A stretch of 64,000 nucleotides of DNA, from positions 193,999 through 257,998 of the forward strand of contig CAJMSH010000003.1 of assembly GCA_905216055.1 (NCBI GenBank), written 5' to 3'. Each line of letters begins with the position of its first letter. Positions within the stretch are counted from its first letter, which is position 1. This DNA is from an uncultured bacterium (GTDB lineage: Bacteria; Cyanobacteriota; Vampirovibrionia; Gastranaerophilales; Gastranaerophilaceae). Under the pieces are notes generated by a model that was not told where the DNA came from, did not search any database, and saw only the letters and a program-made list of their open reading frames with translations. A program made the translations under genes and the position numbers. Of the stretch, positions 26,970-36,274 are shown piece after piece.

Positions 26970-28504
26970 TATCCTAAAATTTCCTTTAAATCCTTTTGGG
27001 CTGTTGTAACAGGTTTTATTTTATACTTATCCACTAATATATTCAAGATATTTGGAGAAACAAAAGCAGGTAATGTAGGACCCAGTTTTATATTTTCAAT
27101 ACCTAAATATAAAAGCGTCAATAAGATACAAACTGCCTTTTGCTCATACCAAGAAAGAACCAAAGATAAAGGCAAATCATTTACGGAACAATTGAGAGCT
27201 TTTGATAATTCTATTGCAACTTTTATAGCAGAATACGCATCGTTACACTGTCCCATATCCAGCAATCTTGGAATACCGTTTATTTCACCTAAGTCTAAAT
27301 CATTAAATCTGTATTTCCCGCAAGCTAATGTTAAAATAATAGAATCTTTCGGAGCTTGTTTTACAAAATCAGTGTAATAATTTCTTCCGGGTCTTGCCCC
27401 ATCACAGCCGCCAACTAAGAAAATATGTTTTATATCTCCTGATTTCACAGCTTCTATAACCTTATCAGCTACTGACATAACTGTTCCATGACCAAATCCG
27501 ACAGTTAGTGTATCACCACCATTTATCCCTGTCATTTTCTTATCTTCTTTATACCCGCCAAGCTCAATTGCTTTTTCAATTACAGGGGTAAAATCTTTAT
27601 CTTCTCCGATATGTACAATATCAGGATATTCAACTACTGATGTTGTAAACACCCTATCTTTGTAACTGTCTTTAACAGGCATTATGCAATTTGTTGTAAA
27701 TAAAATTGCAGCAGGTACATTATCAAATTCTTTCTGTTGATTTTGCCAAGCTGTTCCAAAATTACCTTTCAAATGCGGATATTTATTTAATTCAGGATAA
27801 GCATGACATGGCAACATTTCACCATGCGTATAAATATTTACTCCCTTATCTTTTGTCTGCTCTAAAAGTAAACTTAGATCCCTCAAATCATGACCTGTTA
27901 CGATAATAAAAGGGCCTTTTTCAATATTTGTTGTAACCTTTTTAGGTGCAGGAGTTCCATAAGTTTCAGTATTTGCCTTATCTAAAAGCTCCATACATTT
28001 TAAATTTATTTCACCTGTTTTCAAAACTAAATTTAAAAGTTCATCTGCTGATAAATCTTTTGAAATTTCCTGTAATGCTTCATAAAAGAAATTATCTACA
28101 TCAGAATCTTTATATCCCAAAACTCCAGCATGATGAGCATAAGCTGCCATACCTTTTAAACCGAACAATATCAATGATTTCAAACTTCTTATATCTTCAT
28201 TACAATCCCAAACAGTTTTTATATCAAACTCAGAATTACAATTAATATTTTTTTGAACTTTTTCAATGAATTCTTTTATGGATTTATCATCAAAATTAAC
28301 ATTTGTAATTGTAGTAAACAAACAATCAATTAAAAGTTTGGTATTCTCATCATTTTTTTCACCACAATTTGCAAGCTCAATTAATTTACTTGTAAGCTCA
28401 TCTTGCAAGTTTGATGTATCAGCCTTTTTTCCACACACACCTTGTAGCGTACAACCTTTTCCTTGAGCTGTTTGTTCACACTGGAAACAAAACATTTTAT
28501 TCAT
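26969..28504 (-). CDS. hcp: Hydroxylamine reductase / hybrid cluster protein
   Basis: A 511-residue Fe-S protein of strict and facultative anaerobes that reduces hydroxylamine in vitro and acts as NO reductase or S-nitrosylase in Escherichia coli. The N-terminal cysteines (FCFQCEQTAQGKGCTLQGVC) bind the first cluster. Hybrid cluster ligands are visible in VTGHDLRD, HGEMLPCHAYPE, TTNCIMP, GGCDGARPGRNYYTDF and ACGKYRFN. It heads a two-gene unit with a cupin. No Hcr reductase is adjacent. Its presence supports an anaerobic host. Confidence 0.96.
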   Translation of the reverse strand: MNKMFCFQCEQTAQGKGCTLQGVCGKKADTSNLQDELTSKLIELANCGEKNDENTKLLIDCLFTTITNVNFDDKSIKEFIEKVQKNINCNSEFDIKTVWDCNEDIRSLKSLILFGLKGMAAYAHHAGVLGYKDSDVDNFFYEALQEISKDLSADELLNLVLKTGEINLKCMELLDKANTETYGTPAPKKVTTNIEKGPFIIVTGHDLRDLSLLLEQTKDKGVNIYTHGEMLPCHAYPELNKYPHLKGNFGTAWQNQQKEFDNVPAAILFTTNCIMPVKDSYKDRVFTTSVVEYPDIVHIGEDKDFTPVIEKAIELGGYKEDKKMTGINGGDTLTVGFGHGTVMSVADKVIEAVKSGDIKHIFLVGGCDGARPGRNYYTDFVKQAPKDSIILTLACGKYRFNDLDLGEINGIPRLLDMGQCNDAYSAIKVAIELSKALNCSVNDLPLSLVLSWYEQKAVCILLTLLYLGIENIKLGPTLPAFVSPNILNILVDKYKIKPVTTAQKDLKEILG

Positions 28505-28768
28505 TATTAAAAATTCTCCTTTCTTTTATAAAAAGTAATTCCATAAAAAGATAAAAGAGAAATCCAACAAAATACTAATATAAAACATTTATTTACTTAA
28601 ATATTCAATATTAAATAATTTTATTTATTCTAATTAACATTTTTTTGTAAAAATTAATTAAAAAATAGAACAAATAATAGCAAATTTTCTTATTTTTCAA
28701 TTATTATAAATAAATCCATGGAAAAATAAATACGTAAAATACAAAAATTCGGAATTTGGAGAATAAAA

Positions 28769-29812
28769 TTGATAAAAACGACCCCATACTTTTTAGGCGC
28801 AAATACAATTAGTCAAACAAATACAACAAACAAAGTCCAAGATACAAATATTTCGAACCAAGGGAAATCAAACAAAAAGCAATATAATGACCCGTTAAAT
28901 CAATGGCCTGTAAGAGGTCTTGCTTATTCAAACGAAATAGGTGCAGCAATTAGTGAAATAGCACCTAAAGCAGGGCTTTTATTATGGATTCCTGCATTGT
29001 TGTATTTTGGGGCAGATATTTACGACAAATACAAAAATGACAAAAATTCTTATGACCCGAGTGCAAAACGAGGAACCAAACAAGCAATATTCCAACTTTT
29101 AGCAAGTGTAATTCTTCCGACAGCAGCAGTAAAAGTCGGACAAAAAACAGCGTCTGTAATGGGTTTAATGGGGAAAGACAAACTTTCATTACAAACACAA
29201 GAAGAATTACATCGTTTTACAATAAATTACATAAAACAGAATAAACTCCATAATTATGCAAATAATCAGGAAGAATATTATATCAAATTCGCAGAAAAAT
29301 TAGCCAACCACATAGACGAAACCAAAAAGGAAGGCAAATTTAAAAATACAACTAAAAAAATAATTAATTGGATTTTTAATAGAAAACAACCAGCAGCAGT
29401 AACACATTCTACACCTGAAAATATTGTAAAATTCACAAAAGCTAATATAGAACAAATTTTCAAAATCAGAGAAAACCTGGTAAACAACAAGCCATCTGAC
29501 GGGTTGCCTGTTAAAATATTAAATAAATTCAAACAAATAAAACAAACATTTGAAAAAACAGCAAATTACAATGGGGATTCTACAGAAGATGCTGCAAAAC
29601 AAGTTATAAAAATGTTAGAAGAAAAGAAAATTTTCAAAAACAAATTACTAAAAACAGTTGGCGGATTTGTAGTTTTAGGTTTAATGGCAAAACCAATAGA
29701 CAAATTTGTTGAATCCTTTGTTATAGATAAATTTGTAGAACCTAATTTATCATTTTTACAAAAGAAACAAGTAGATGACTTCAAAAATAAAAATATGACA
29801 ATGCAAAAGTAA
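28769..29812 (+). CDS. Lineage-type membrane-associated hypothetical protein
   Basis: The 347-residue protein starts at a TTG behind GGAG. After a polar N-terminus with PYFLGANTIS it has hydrophobic stretches at about residues 68-86 (GLLLWIPALLYFGADIY) and 110-125 (FQLLASVILPTAAVKVG), a long charged helical middle, and a last hydrophobic part (TVGGFVVLGLMAKPIDKFVE). The layout resembles two other proteins in the window (41064, 55643): helices at both ends, charged middle, FV/KF-rich end. I do not recognise a function. The 265 bases upstream (28505-28768) are AT-rich with no feature I can name. Confidence 0.6.
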   Translation: MIKTTPYFLGANTISQTNTTNKVQDTNISNQGKSNKKQYNDPLNQWPVRGLAYSNEIGAAISEIAPKAGLLLWIPALLYFGADIYDKYKNDKNSYDPSAKRGTKQAIFQLLASVILPTAAVKVGQKTASVMGLMGKDKLSLQTQEELHRFTINYIKQNKLHNYANNQEEYYIKFAEKLANHIDETKKEGKFKNTTKKIINWIFNRKQPAAVTHSTPENIVKFTKANIEQIFKIRENLVNNKPSDGLPVKILNKFKQIKQTFEKTANYNGDSTEDAAKQVIKMLEEKKIFKNKLLKTVGGFVVLGLMAKPIDKFVESFVIDKFVEPNLSFLQKKQVDDFKNKNMTMQK

Positions 29813-29882
29813 ATACATCAAATTTTTAACAGAACTTTGTCATTATTTTAAATCAATTATTCAATTCATTGCTATCTAATCA

Positions 29883-30830
29883 CTATGACTGCTTTATTTC
29901 CTTTGAATTGTCAAACAAAATCATTGCAGTATAACATAAGATTACAGAGCCTACAAAAACCTCCAACGGGAATCTAAACAATAAATGTTTATCCAATATC
30001 ATAGGTATCAATAATACAGCACCTGCAGGCGGGAAATTTATCCTTACTTTATTTAATGCAAAAAATAAAACACAACAAGCCAAAGCCGTACAAATTGAAA
30101 GCGGTAAATTTAGATATACATTAAATAACAACCTGAAAGAACTTCCGACAAAACTGCTAAAAGTCATCAACCCAGCAATATACGCAGGCTTTTTTCTTGC
30201 AGGACTTTTCGGGTTAGACAATTCTGTAAACATAACAATTAATGGCGGTGCTAAAAAATATATCTGATGAGTTTTAAAAGGAATGACAGCAATTAAAGCA
30301 AATACAATTAACAACTTTGACCACTTTACTAACTGTTTTTTCAAATCAAAATTACAAGGCACAAACTTATTCACCGGCCTTAAATGATTTTTTTCCATAA
30401 CCCATTGAGCAAAAATAACAATCAATGCCATAATCATAACAGCCGCAGGATAAATAAAGCTTGTAGTTCTTAAATAAACAGGCAAAATACAAGCCGAAAT
30501 AATAGGAACAAAATTAGTCTTGCTCGCAGTAAGAATAAATCCCGTAAATCCAAAACATAAACAAACCTGCCAAATCAAAGCAAAATGACAATAACGGACA
30601 ACCAAAACTCCAAACAAAGCAGCAGCAGACATCAAAAGAAAAATTCTTCTCTTATTCACTGCCCAAGGCTGTTGTTCACAAATCCAAGCCCCAATTGTTA
30701 ATGCACAAATTTCAGGGAAAATAATTTCTTTTTCCCCGCTTAATTCAGCCAGCCATACCATAGATAGGGCCATCAAAACGCCAAATAAATAGCGTTCAAA
30801 TCTTACTGTTTTTAAAGCTTTTACATCCAT
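29883..30830 (-). CDS. Integral membrane protein, HPP-like
   Basis: A 315-residue protein with about eight to ten membrane helices. The C-terminal part has NKVRINFPPAGAVLLIPMIL, which resembles the HPP-family core (HPPaGA), with Phe in place of His. The middle carries FTELSNPKSPARKKPAYIAG. HPP proteins are poorly characterised; some plant and cyanobacterial members carry nitrite. That role is not claimed here because the key motif is altered. It follows bcp by 28 bases and is likely cotranscribed. Confidence 0.5.
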   Translation of the reverse strand: MDVKALKTVRFERYLFGVLMALSMVWLAELSGEKEIIFPEICALTIGAWICEQQPWAVNKRRIFLLMSAAALFGVLVVRYCHFALIWQVCLCFGFTGFILTASKTNFVPIISACILPVYLRTTSFIYPAAVMIMALIVIFAQWVMEKNHLRPVNKFVPCNFDLKKQLVKWSKLLIVFALIAVIPFKTHQIYFLAPPLIVMFTELSNPKSPARKKPAYIAGLMTFSSFVGSSFRLLFNVYLNLPLSICTALACCVLFFALNKVRINFPPAGAVLLIPMILDKHLLFRFPLEVFVGSVILCYTAMILFDNSKEIKQS

Positions 30831-30858
30831 ATTTTGCTATTTAAAAGGTTGTGTAAAT

Positions 30859-31296
30859 TTACTTAGTTAAATATTCAATAACTTCATCAACATGACCTTT
30901 AACTTTAACTTTTCGCCACTCCCTTTCAATATTTAAATCTTTATCAAGCACAAAAGTAGAGCGTTCAATCCCCATATATTTTCTGCCATACATAGATTTT
31001 TCTTTCCACACTCCAAATTTTTCTGACAAAATATGTTCAGGATCAGAAAGTAAAATAAAATTCAAACCTTGTTTTTCCTTAAAACCTTTGTGACTTTTAA
31101 CAGAATCAGGGCTAACTCCAATGACCGTTGCAAATTTTGTAATACGATTGATATTATCTCTAAAATCACAAGCTTCCTGAGTACAACCAGAAGTGTTATC
31201 CTTCGGATAAAAATACAAAACAACTCTCTGACCCTTAAAGTCATTCAAATCAAATTCTACTTCATTTCCATTAATATCAATACCTGATAATTTCAT
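30859..31296 (-). CDS. bcp: Thiol peroxidase, Bcp/PrxQ type
   Basis: Reduces hydrogen peroxide and organic peroxides with thioredoxin. The 145-residue protein has FYPKDNTSGCTQEACDFRD with peroxidatic Cys38 and resolving Cys43, the atypical two-cysteine PrxQ spacing. GIERSTFVLDKD is also typical. AAGGAAA precedes the ATG. It heads a two-gene unit with an HPP-like membrane protein. Confidence 0.95.
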   Translation of the reverse strand: MKLSGIDINGNEVEFDLNDFKGQRVVLYFYPKDNTSGCTQEACDFRDNINRITKFATVIGVSPDSVKSHKGFKEKQGLNFILLSDPEHILSEKFGVWKEKSMYGRKYMGIERSTFVLDKDLNIEREWRKVKVKGHVDEVIEYLTK

Positions 31297-31400
31297 TTCA
31301 CTTTCCTTTTCTTAAACTACTGTAAATTGCAGAACTACTAACTTTTTATAATTTGAGTTTAATTATAAAAATACAGGATAATAATAATCCTGTATTTATA

Positions 31401-31472
<72 letters not shown>

Positions 31473-31491
31473 GGAAGTATTCAATTTTTAG

Positions 31492-31575
31492 TGGGACTTA
31501 TCAGCGGTAGCTACGCTACCTTACCCTCTCACAAATGATATTTAATCATTTGTTCGGCAGAGTGCCACAGTCCCA
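31492..31575 (-). other. tRNA-like inverted-repeat element
   Basis: Read on the minus strand it begins GGGACTGTGGCAC, matching the 5' end of the adjacent CAT tRNA (GGGACTGTGGCGC), and ends AGTCCCA, so a six-pair acceptor-like stem with a discriminator A forms. Inside are GGC/GCC, a perfect nine-pair stem (ACAAATGAT/ATCATTTGT) and a six-pair stem GGTAGC/GCTACC. No normal T-loop sequence (TTCGA) or valid anticodon arm is present. It may be a decayed tRNA copy or a structured RNA. The following 31576-31860 holds nothing I can name. Confidence 0.45.
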
Positions 31576-31860
31576 TATATTCAGACTATGTTAAATTTAT
31601 CATTAAAAACATAAAAAATCAAGCCCCAAAGTTGTATACATATCCCAAAAGCTTACCCTCAAATATGTTTAATATGCCAGAAGAAATTTATTCAGTCACT
31701 TTTGGACTTTAAATGTATAACATTTTTATTCTTAGTAAAAAAATTATTAATAGTACTATCATAAAATCCAGTAATTTTATGGCATCAATTAAAGTTATAT
31801 CAGAATTTTGTATCTAAATATTTTTATCTATTTTTTTTAAATATTTCTTCTTTTGTATCA

Positions 31861-33129
31861 TTACGACACATATTTTTTCAAATACTCACTTAAATCATAT
31901 TTCCTTTTTAAAGAATCATAAGTCATTCTGCGGATTTTCCCTGTTATTGGATAATCAATAAATGCTCTATCATGCAACCCGCCCATTGCCCATAAAATTC
32001 CAACATAACCGTTTGCGGAAGGTGAATCATAAGCATATTTGTCATTTAGATATATTGCAATTTTTAGTGCTTCATCTGGCGAAGGCGTCCATTCTAAAAT
32101 TTTTTTAGCCCAATACATTCTTAAATATCCATGAATAATTCCTTCTTTAACTAATTGGATTTGTGCAGCATTCCATAATTTATCAGGCGTTTTTGCATTT
32201 TCTAACTTTTCAAGGGAGTAAATATATGATCTGATATCGTATTTATGATTTTCTAAAGACATTTTTGCCCATAAAGGAACACCCGAAAAATCTTTAAAAT
32301 TTTTAGCATACAGACAAAAATTATCAGCCAATTCCTTTCTGATAATTAATTCTTCTAAAAATGTCTCTTTATTTATATCATCTACTTCAGATCTTATAAC
32401 CTCTAAAGCGATTCTTTGACTTGATATAAAACCCAAATTTAAGTATTTAGATAAACCTGATAAAACATTTTTTGAAATATCATTTTTGTATTCGGCATAA
32501 TATGACAATTTATCTTTAATAAAATCTTCTAAAACATAATCTGCTTCGACTTTTTCTGTTGTTAAATTATCAAATTCTGTCAAAAACGGTAAAATATTAT
32601 AATAAATTTTTCGGCGCATAGTTACAGCGGAATATTCTTGCTTATCTGAAATAAATCTTGCAGGAATAATATTGTGTCCGTCAACTTCATATATTTTAAA
32701 ATCCGCATTTTTTAGATAATTCCTTTTTAAAATCGGGTTAAAATCAAGAATTAACAAGGCAGGCCCCAAGGTTTTAATAATTTCAACCGAAGATTTTTCA
32801 ATAATTTCAAAATCTAAACCAATTTGCTTAAAATGCCTTTCTGTCTGTGCAATTTGACTATTTATAAATTTTTGTTTGGGTTGATATTTGTAATTAATTT
32901 TGGGATGAATTATTTTTAATGGTAAATTTAATTCCCTACTTTTTTGAAGAGCAAATTGCAGAGCAAAATTGTCTTTAACTCGAAGTTCTCTTTCGCAAAA
33001 GTAAATAATTTCACCATCTTTAATCGGTTTATTATTGAATTCAAAAATCCTTGCAGGATTAATCGTTTGTTCTATTACAAAGTCAATCTTAATATAATCT
33101 AAGAGAGTATTTTTAATAATTCTTGGCAT
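31861..33129 (-). CDS. Deoxyribodipyrimidine photolyase, class II
   Basis: Repairs cyclobutane pyrimidine dimers with light and FAD. The 422-residue protein matches class II enzymes: FLEELIIRKELADNFCLY, WNAAQIQLVKEGIIHGYLRM, YWAKKILEWTPSPDEALKIA, NGYVGILWAMGGLHDRAF and GKIRRMTYDSLKRKYDL. The N-terminal antenna-type domain (YFCERELRVKDNFALQFALQ) is slightly shorter than usual. It is a single gene. Light-driven repair is unexpected in a gut anaerobe, see findings. Confidence 0.92.
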   Translation of the reverse strand: MPRIIKNTLLDYIKIDFVIEQTINPARIFEFNNKPIKDGEIIYFCERELRVKDNFALQFALQKSRELNLPLKIIHPKINYKYQPKQKFINSQIAQTERHFKQIGLDFEIIEKSSVEIIKTLGPALLILDFNPILKRNYLKNADFKIYEVDGHNIIPARFISDKQEYSAVTMRRKIYYNILPFLTEFDNLTTEKVEADYVLEDFIKDKLSYYAEYKNDISKNVLSGLSKYLNLGFISSQRIALEVIRSEVDDINKETFLEELIIRKELADNFCLYAKNFKDFSGVPLWAKMSLENHKYDIRSYIYSLEKLENAKTPDKLWNAAQIQLVKEGIIHGYLRMYWAKKILEWTPSPDEALKIAIYLNDKYAYDSPSANGYVGILWAMGGLHDRAFIDYPITGKIRRMTYDSLKRKYDLSEYLKKYVS

Positions 33130-33279
33130 TTAAAAATTTTAAAATACTAAATTGGAAAAAACATTCACCAAAATTCCGAGGAGAAAATATAATTAATTTT
33201 CAACTTAACTTCAGACTAAAAATGTCAAACTCGCGACACTTTTTCTCAAAATTCCTGACACATTACATCCACACAAAAT

Positions 33280-33313
33280 AAAAAACCGAACAACTAATGT
33301 CATTCGGTTTTTT
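33280..33313 (-). terminator. Terminator after tRNA-Ala (TGC)
   Basis: AAAAAACCGAA and TTCGGTTTTTT form a hairpin directly downstream of the tRNA on the minus strand. Confidence 0.75.
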
Positions 33314-33314
33314 A

Positions 33315-33390
33315 TGGTGGAGGTTAGGAGATTCGAACTCCTGACCCCCTGCGTGCAAAGCAGGTGCTCTACCAGCTGAGCTAAACCCCC
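33315..33390 (-). tRNA. tRNA-Ala (TGC)
   Basis: A 76-nucleotide cloverleaf with encoded CCA. Acceptor GGGGGTT/AACCTCC includes G3:U70. The anticodon stem CCTGC/GCAGG closes loop TTTGCAC (anticodon TGC). T arm AGTTCGAATCT. Confidence 0.95.
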
Positions 33391-33470
33391 ACGAGGTCGT
33401 TATTTATTTGTCACAATATTTATTGTACATGCTGATTTTTTTTTGTAAACCCCTTTTTTGCTTTTTTATA

Positions 33471-33507
33471 AAAAAAGAACCGTTATTTATAACGATTCTT
33501 TTTTTTC
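33471..33507. terminator. Terminator of the LRR-protein gene
   Basis: AAGAACCGTTA and TAACGATTCTT pair with one mismatch around TTTA between A- and T-runs, almost the same hairpin as at 892-927. It follows the minus-strand LRR gene. Confidence 0.75.
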
Positions 33508-33530
33508 ATCATATTTATTTGACTAATAAA

Positions 33531-34091
33531 CTACATTGTACAAACCATTTCGATATCATTTGATGATACTACATTTGAAAAATTGTAGTTTTGAACCAAA
33601 TCGCTTTGTTCAAAGTAGAATGAATTATCTAATACAAGTTCATCACATTGTTTCAATGTTAATAATGATAGATTTTTAGCTGTTTTTGAATCTGTAATCA
33701 ATCTGTGAACTTTCATTGTTTTTGGAAATGATGTAATTTTTGTTCCTTTTACATTAAATACATTTGCTTTAATATCTGTATTTAATTTTTCAATATTGCT
33801 TTTTTCAATATTTAATGAATCAGTCCAAATATGTTCAGGTAATTTACCGATTTTTGCATTTGACATATTTACTGTATTTGCATCGATAGGTGTTTCAATT
33901 TTTTTGATTTCTGCACCTGACATATCTAATGTATTTGATACCCAACCGATTGACAATTTGCCAATTACACTTTTTGATAAATTCAAGCTGCCATCAATAT
34001 GTCCTAATGTAAGATTTTTGATTTCGCAACCTGATAAATCCAAATCTCCGCCTTGATAATTGTTAATTAACTCTTGATAATCTTTTTTCAT
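33531..34091 (-). CDS. Leucine-rich-repeat-like protein
   Basis: The 186-residue protein consists mainly of five to six regular 19-residue repeats, for example LNLSKSVIGKLSIGWVSNT, LDMSGAEIKKIETPIDANT and VNMSNAKIGKLPEHIWTDS. They follow LxLsxxxIxKLp, like bacterial LRRs of IpaH/YopM-type effectors but without the E3 ligase part. No signal peptide is seen. The ATG at 34091 is used because GGAGG lies just before it; the five codons upstream encode the ribosome-binding site itself. Such repeats bind other proteins. Function and location are unknown. Confidence 0.75.
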   Translation of the reverse strand: MKKDYQELINNYQGGDLDLSGCEIKNLTLGHIDGSLNLSKSVIGKLSIGWVSNTLDMSGAEIKKIETPIDANTVNMSNAKIGKLPEHIWTDSLNIEKSNIEKLNTDIKANVFNVKGTKITSFPKTMKVHRLITDSKTAKNLSLLTLKQCDELVLDNSFYFEQSDLVQNYNFSNVVSSNDIEMVCTM

Positions 34092-34171
34092 AATAAAAAC
34101 CTCCAAATTTTTATATCTTTATAATATACATACAAAAATTAAAAATTATATCCTCCGCTTAAATGTTTTTT

Positions 34172-34534
34172 TTAAAAATTTAAATATTCTTCAGTCAACG
34201 GACACACATAATCCAAGCGTTTTTTATCATGCAAAAACCAAAAACCTATTAAACATTCAAAGGCTGTTGCCAAACGATATTCCGCCTGAATTTGACGCCT
34301 GCCGATTGGGATTGGCAAGTTTCTTGCTCGTCTCGCAATTTCTTTTTCTTCATCTGTTAAAATACTTTCAATATAATGAAGCAATTCCGCCTGAAAAGAT
34401 GCTTTTACATTGGCAGTTGTAATTTTATGCAATTTTCTGGGATTGCTTGTTAGTTTTACCGTTTTCTCGCGAATAAAAAGTTCCCAAACAGCATCACCTA
34501 TATACGCATAATTTCTTAAATTCATTTCTTCCAT
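34172..34534 (-). CDS. mrnC: Mini-ribonuclease III
   Basis: A 120-residue RNase III-type catalytic domain without a dsRNA-binding domain, which in Bacillus matures 23S rRNA ends. Characteristic parts are NLRNYAYIGDAVWELFIRE (with the catalytic Asp), RRARNLPIPIGRR and YRLATAFECLIGFWFLHDKK. The length fits the family (about 120-140). It is a single gene, divergent from the exported protein at 34605. Confidence 0.93.
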   Translation of the reverse strand: MEEMNLRNYAYIGDAVWELFIREKTVKLTSNPRKLHKITTANVKASFQAELLHYIESILTDEEKEIARRARNLPIPIGRRQIQAEYRLATAFECLIGFWFLHDKKRLDYVCPLTEEYLNF

Positions 34535-34604
34535 AAAAAGAGTTTACTACAAATATTGTCTTTAAGAAAAAATCATGCAATAATTTTTTACGGAGAGAAA
34601 ATTT

Positions 34605-35252
34605 ATGAAACAAAAAATTTTATTATTAGGATTGTGTATAATTATTTCCGGAATTTGCGCATTTGCATCTGATGAAATTTCGGAAACAAAAGTTTTTGCA
34701 GAACATCAAAATCAAACTTGCGACTGCAATAAACAAACAAAATGTTTGGATTTAATGACATCAATGTATAAAAGACGTGCAACTTTATACAATGTTTTAA
34801 ACCTCTCAAACGATCAACAAAAATGCAAAGATGTAATTGATAAAAAACGCTACGAAGAATTAGGCAAAATATTTGCACAATATGAGCAGGAAAAATTCGT
34901 ACTTGATAATATGTGCAAACATAATGCAAGTAAACAAGCAATTAAAAAACAAGAAAAAGTCGTAAAAAATCTTTCTAAATGTATGAAAAAAACAGGCGAA
35001 AAATACGATGATGAATTCAAATCTGTACTAAATGCAGAACAAAGATCAAAACTTCACACAATAAGAAAAATGGAAGGGAAAGAAATTCATTATTGTATGA
35101 AGAAAAAAGCATTCTACGAAAGAGATCCGAAACTTCGACCATTTGGTGAAAAAATGTATTACGGAGAACAAAATAACGTACTCTGTCCCGTCCATAAAAA
35201 ATGGCATCTTTTCGGCTACAAACACAAAGTAAAAGAGCAATCTTCAAATTAA
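34605..35252 (+). CDS. Exported cysteine-containing protein, possibly Spy/CpxP-like
   Basis: A signal peptide (MKQKILLLGLCIIISGICAF) precedes a 195-residue helical, Lys-rich mature protein. LYNVLNLSNDQQKCKDVI resembles the LTxxQ element of periplasmic Spy/CpxP chaperones, and a second such element may be VLNAEQRSKLHTIRKM. About nine cysteines, some in CDC and LCPVHKKWH contexts, could form disulfides or bind metal. GGAGAG precedes the ATG. The Spy-like reading is tentative. Confidence 0.6.
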   Translation: MKQKILLLGLCIIISGICAFASDEISETKVFAEHQNQTCDCNKQTKCLDLMTSMYKRRATLYNVLNLSNDQQKCKDVIDKKRYEELGKIFAQYEQEKFVLDNMCKHNASKQAIKKQEKVVKNLSKCMKKTGEKYDDEFKSVLNAEQRSKLHTIRKMEGKEIHYCMKKKAFYERDPKLRPFGEKMYYGEQNNVLCPVHKKWHLFGYKHKVKEQSSN

Positions 35253-35298
35253 ATTAAATAAATGATGATTTTCATACCACAATCATTATAATAAAAGT

Positions 35299-35979
35299 AT
35301 GAAAAAATTATTGGTTTTAAGTTTAGCTTTATCATTAAGTGTTACAAGCTGTTTTGCCTGGAGCTGGTGGGGTAAAAAAGATTCCGCAAAAAATTCTGCA
35401 TCAGGTGAAAATGTAGAAATTCAAAATCAAGGTAGCGGATATGTCGGCACACTTCCTGATATTAGCAAAAGTTTCAAAACTACAGAAACTCAAACAATAA
35501 AACCGACCTTTGAAGAAGCTAAAAATTTCAATTCATCTGATGAAATCAAACCAATTCCGACAGAAAATCCGGCTTTTGTAAACATAATGCTTAAGCAGGA
35601 TAAACGCTCACCATATTTAAATGATATTTACGGTGATATTCTTCCACAATTAGAAAACATTTTACAATGTATAGATGATAAAAAAAATGTACAAATTTTT
35701 AATGCAAAGGTTTTCTTCTTCAACAAAACAGTCGAATATCTCCAAAACAAATATGCAGGAAAACCTGAAAGCAATTACACTTCATTTTTGAAGCTTTTGG
35801 AATTGAATACACATACAAAATCAGTTGCGACTTTACGCAAAGAAGCTGAACAATATAGACCATATCTTGCCTATACCGGTTCCGGATATTTATATAATGA
35901 AAATGTTATAAATCAGCAACTTGAATATTTAAAGACTGAAATTCAAGATACAATAGTAATCTTGAGAGAAGAACATTAA
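35299..35979 (+). CDS. Exported hypothetical protein
   Basis: The 226-residue protein has an N-terminal export signal (MKKLLVLSLALSLSVTSCFA); SVTSC could also be read as a lipobox. The next 60 residues are low-complexity and Ser/Asn/Thr-rich, followed by a helical domain. I do not recognise it. The ATG is seven bases after TATAAT (35287-35292) and has no Shine-Dalgarno sequence, which suggests a leaderless mRNA. It follows the Spy-like gene by 46 bases but has its own promoter. Confidence 0.65.
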   Translation: MKKLLVLSLALSLSVTSCFAWSWWGKKDSAKNSASGENVEIQNQGSGYVGTLPDISKSFKTTETQTIKPTFEEAKNFNSSDEIKPIPTENPAFVNIMLKQDKRSPYLNDIYGDILPQLENILQCIDDKKNVQIFNAKVFFFNKTVEYLQNKYAGKPESNYTSFLKLLELNTHTKSVATLRKEAEQYRPYLAYTGSGYLYNENVINQQLEYLKTEIQDTIVILREEH

Positions 35980-35995
35980 ATTATTAAAAAATTAA

Positions 35996-36016
35996 GGCGG
36001 ATTAAAATAATCCGCC
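35996..36016. terminator. Hairpin between convergent genes
   Basis: GGCGGATTA pairs perfectly with TAATCCGCC around AAA. The T-rich tail is on the minus-strand side, so it mainly ends the gene at 36059-36274. Confidence 0.7.
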
Positions 36017-36058
36017 AAATAAAGATGCGTTTACACATAATAAAAAAGGAGCTGTAAA

Positions 36059-36274
36059 CTATACGGGGTTGACATTTGGTCTGCCTACCGCACCGATTAA
36101 AATATCAATAACTTTAGGCATTTGACATTTAAAAGAGTAATTCCCGTCTTTTAAAGAGCATTTTGAGCAATCACATTTTATTGAATAACATTCAATAGCC
36201 TGTTCAGTCCAACTTTGTGTTATAGATGCAGAAATTTCTCCGTTATTCTGCGGATAAAACTCGTCCTCGACCAT
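36059..36274 (-). CDS. Small cysteine-motif protein
   Basis: A 71-residue frame with CYSIKCDCSKCSLKDGNYSF and a further KCQMPKVIDIL; the C-x5-C-x-C-x2-C spacing suggests a metal or disulfide knot. The C-terminal VIDILIGAVGRPNVNPV is more hydrophobic. Its ribosome-binding site is weak. It is one of three small minus-strand genes; homology to a named family is not recognised. Confidence 0.5.
   Translation of the reverse strand: MVEDEFYPQNNGEISASITQSWTEQAIECYSIKCDCSKCSLKDGNYSFKCQMPKVIDILIGAVGRPNVNPV

Noticed and set aside
28505..28768. Non-coding RNA between hcp and the gene at 28769
   Set aside because: The stretch is AT-rich with no stable stem, terminator or known RNA landmark.
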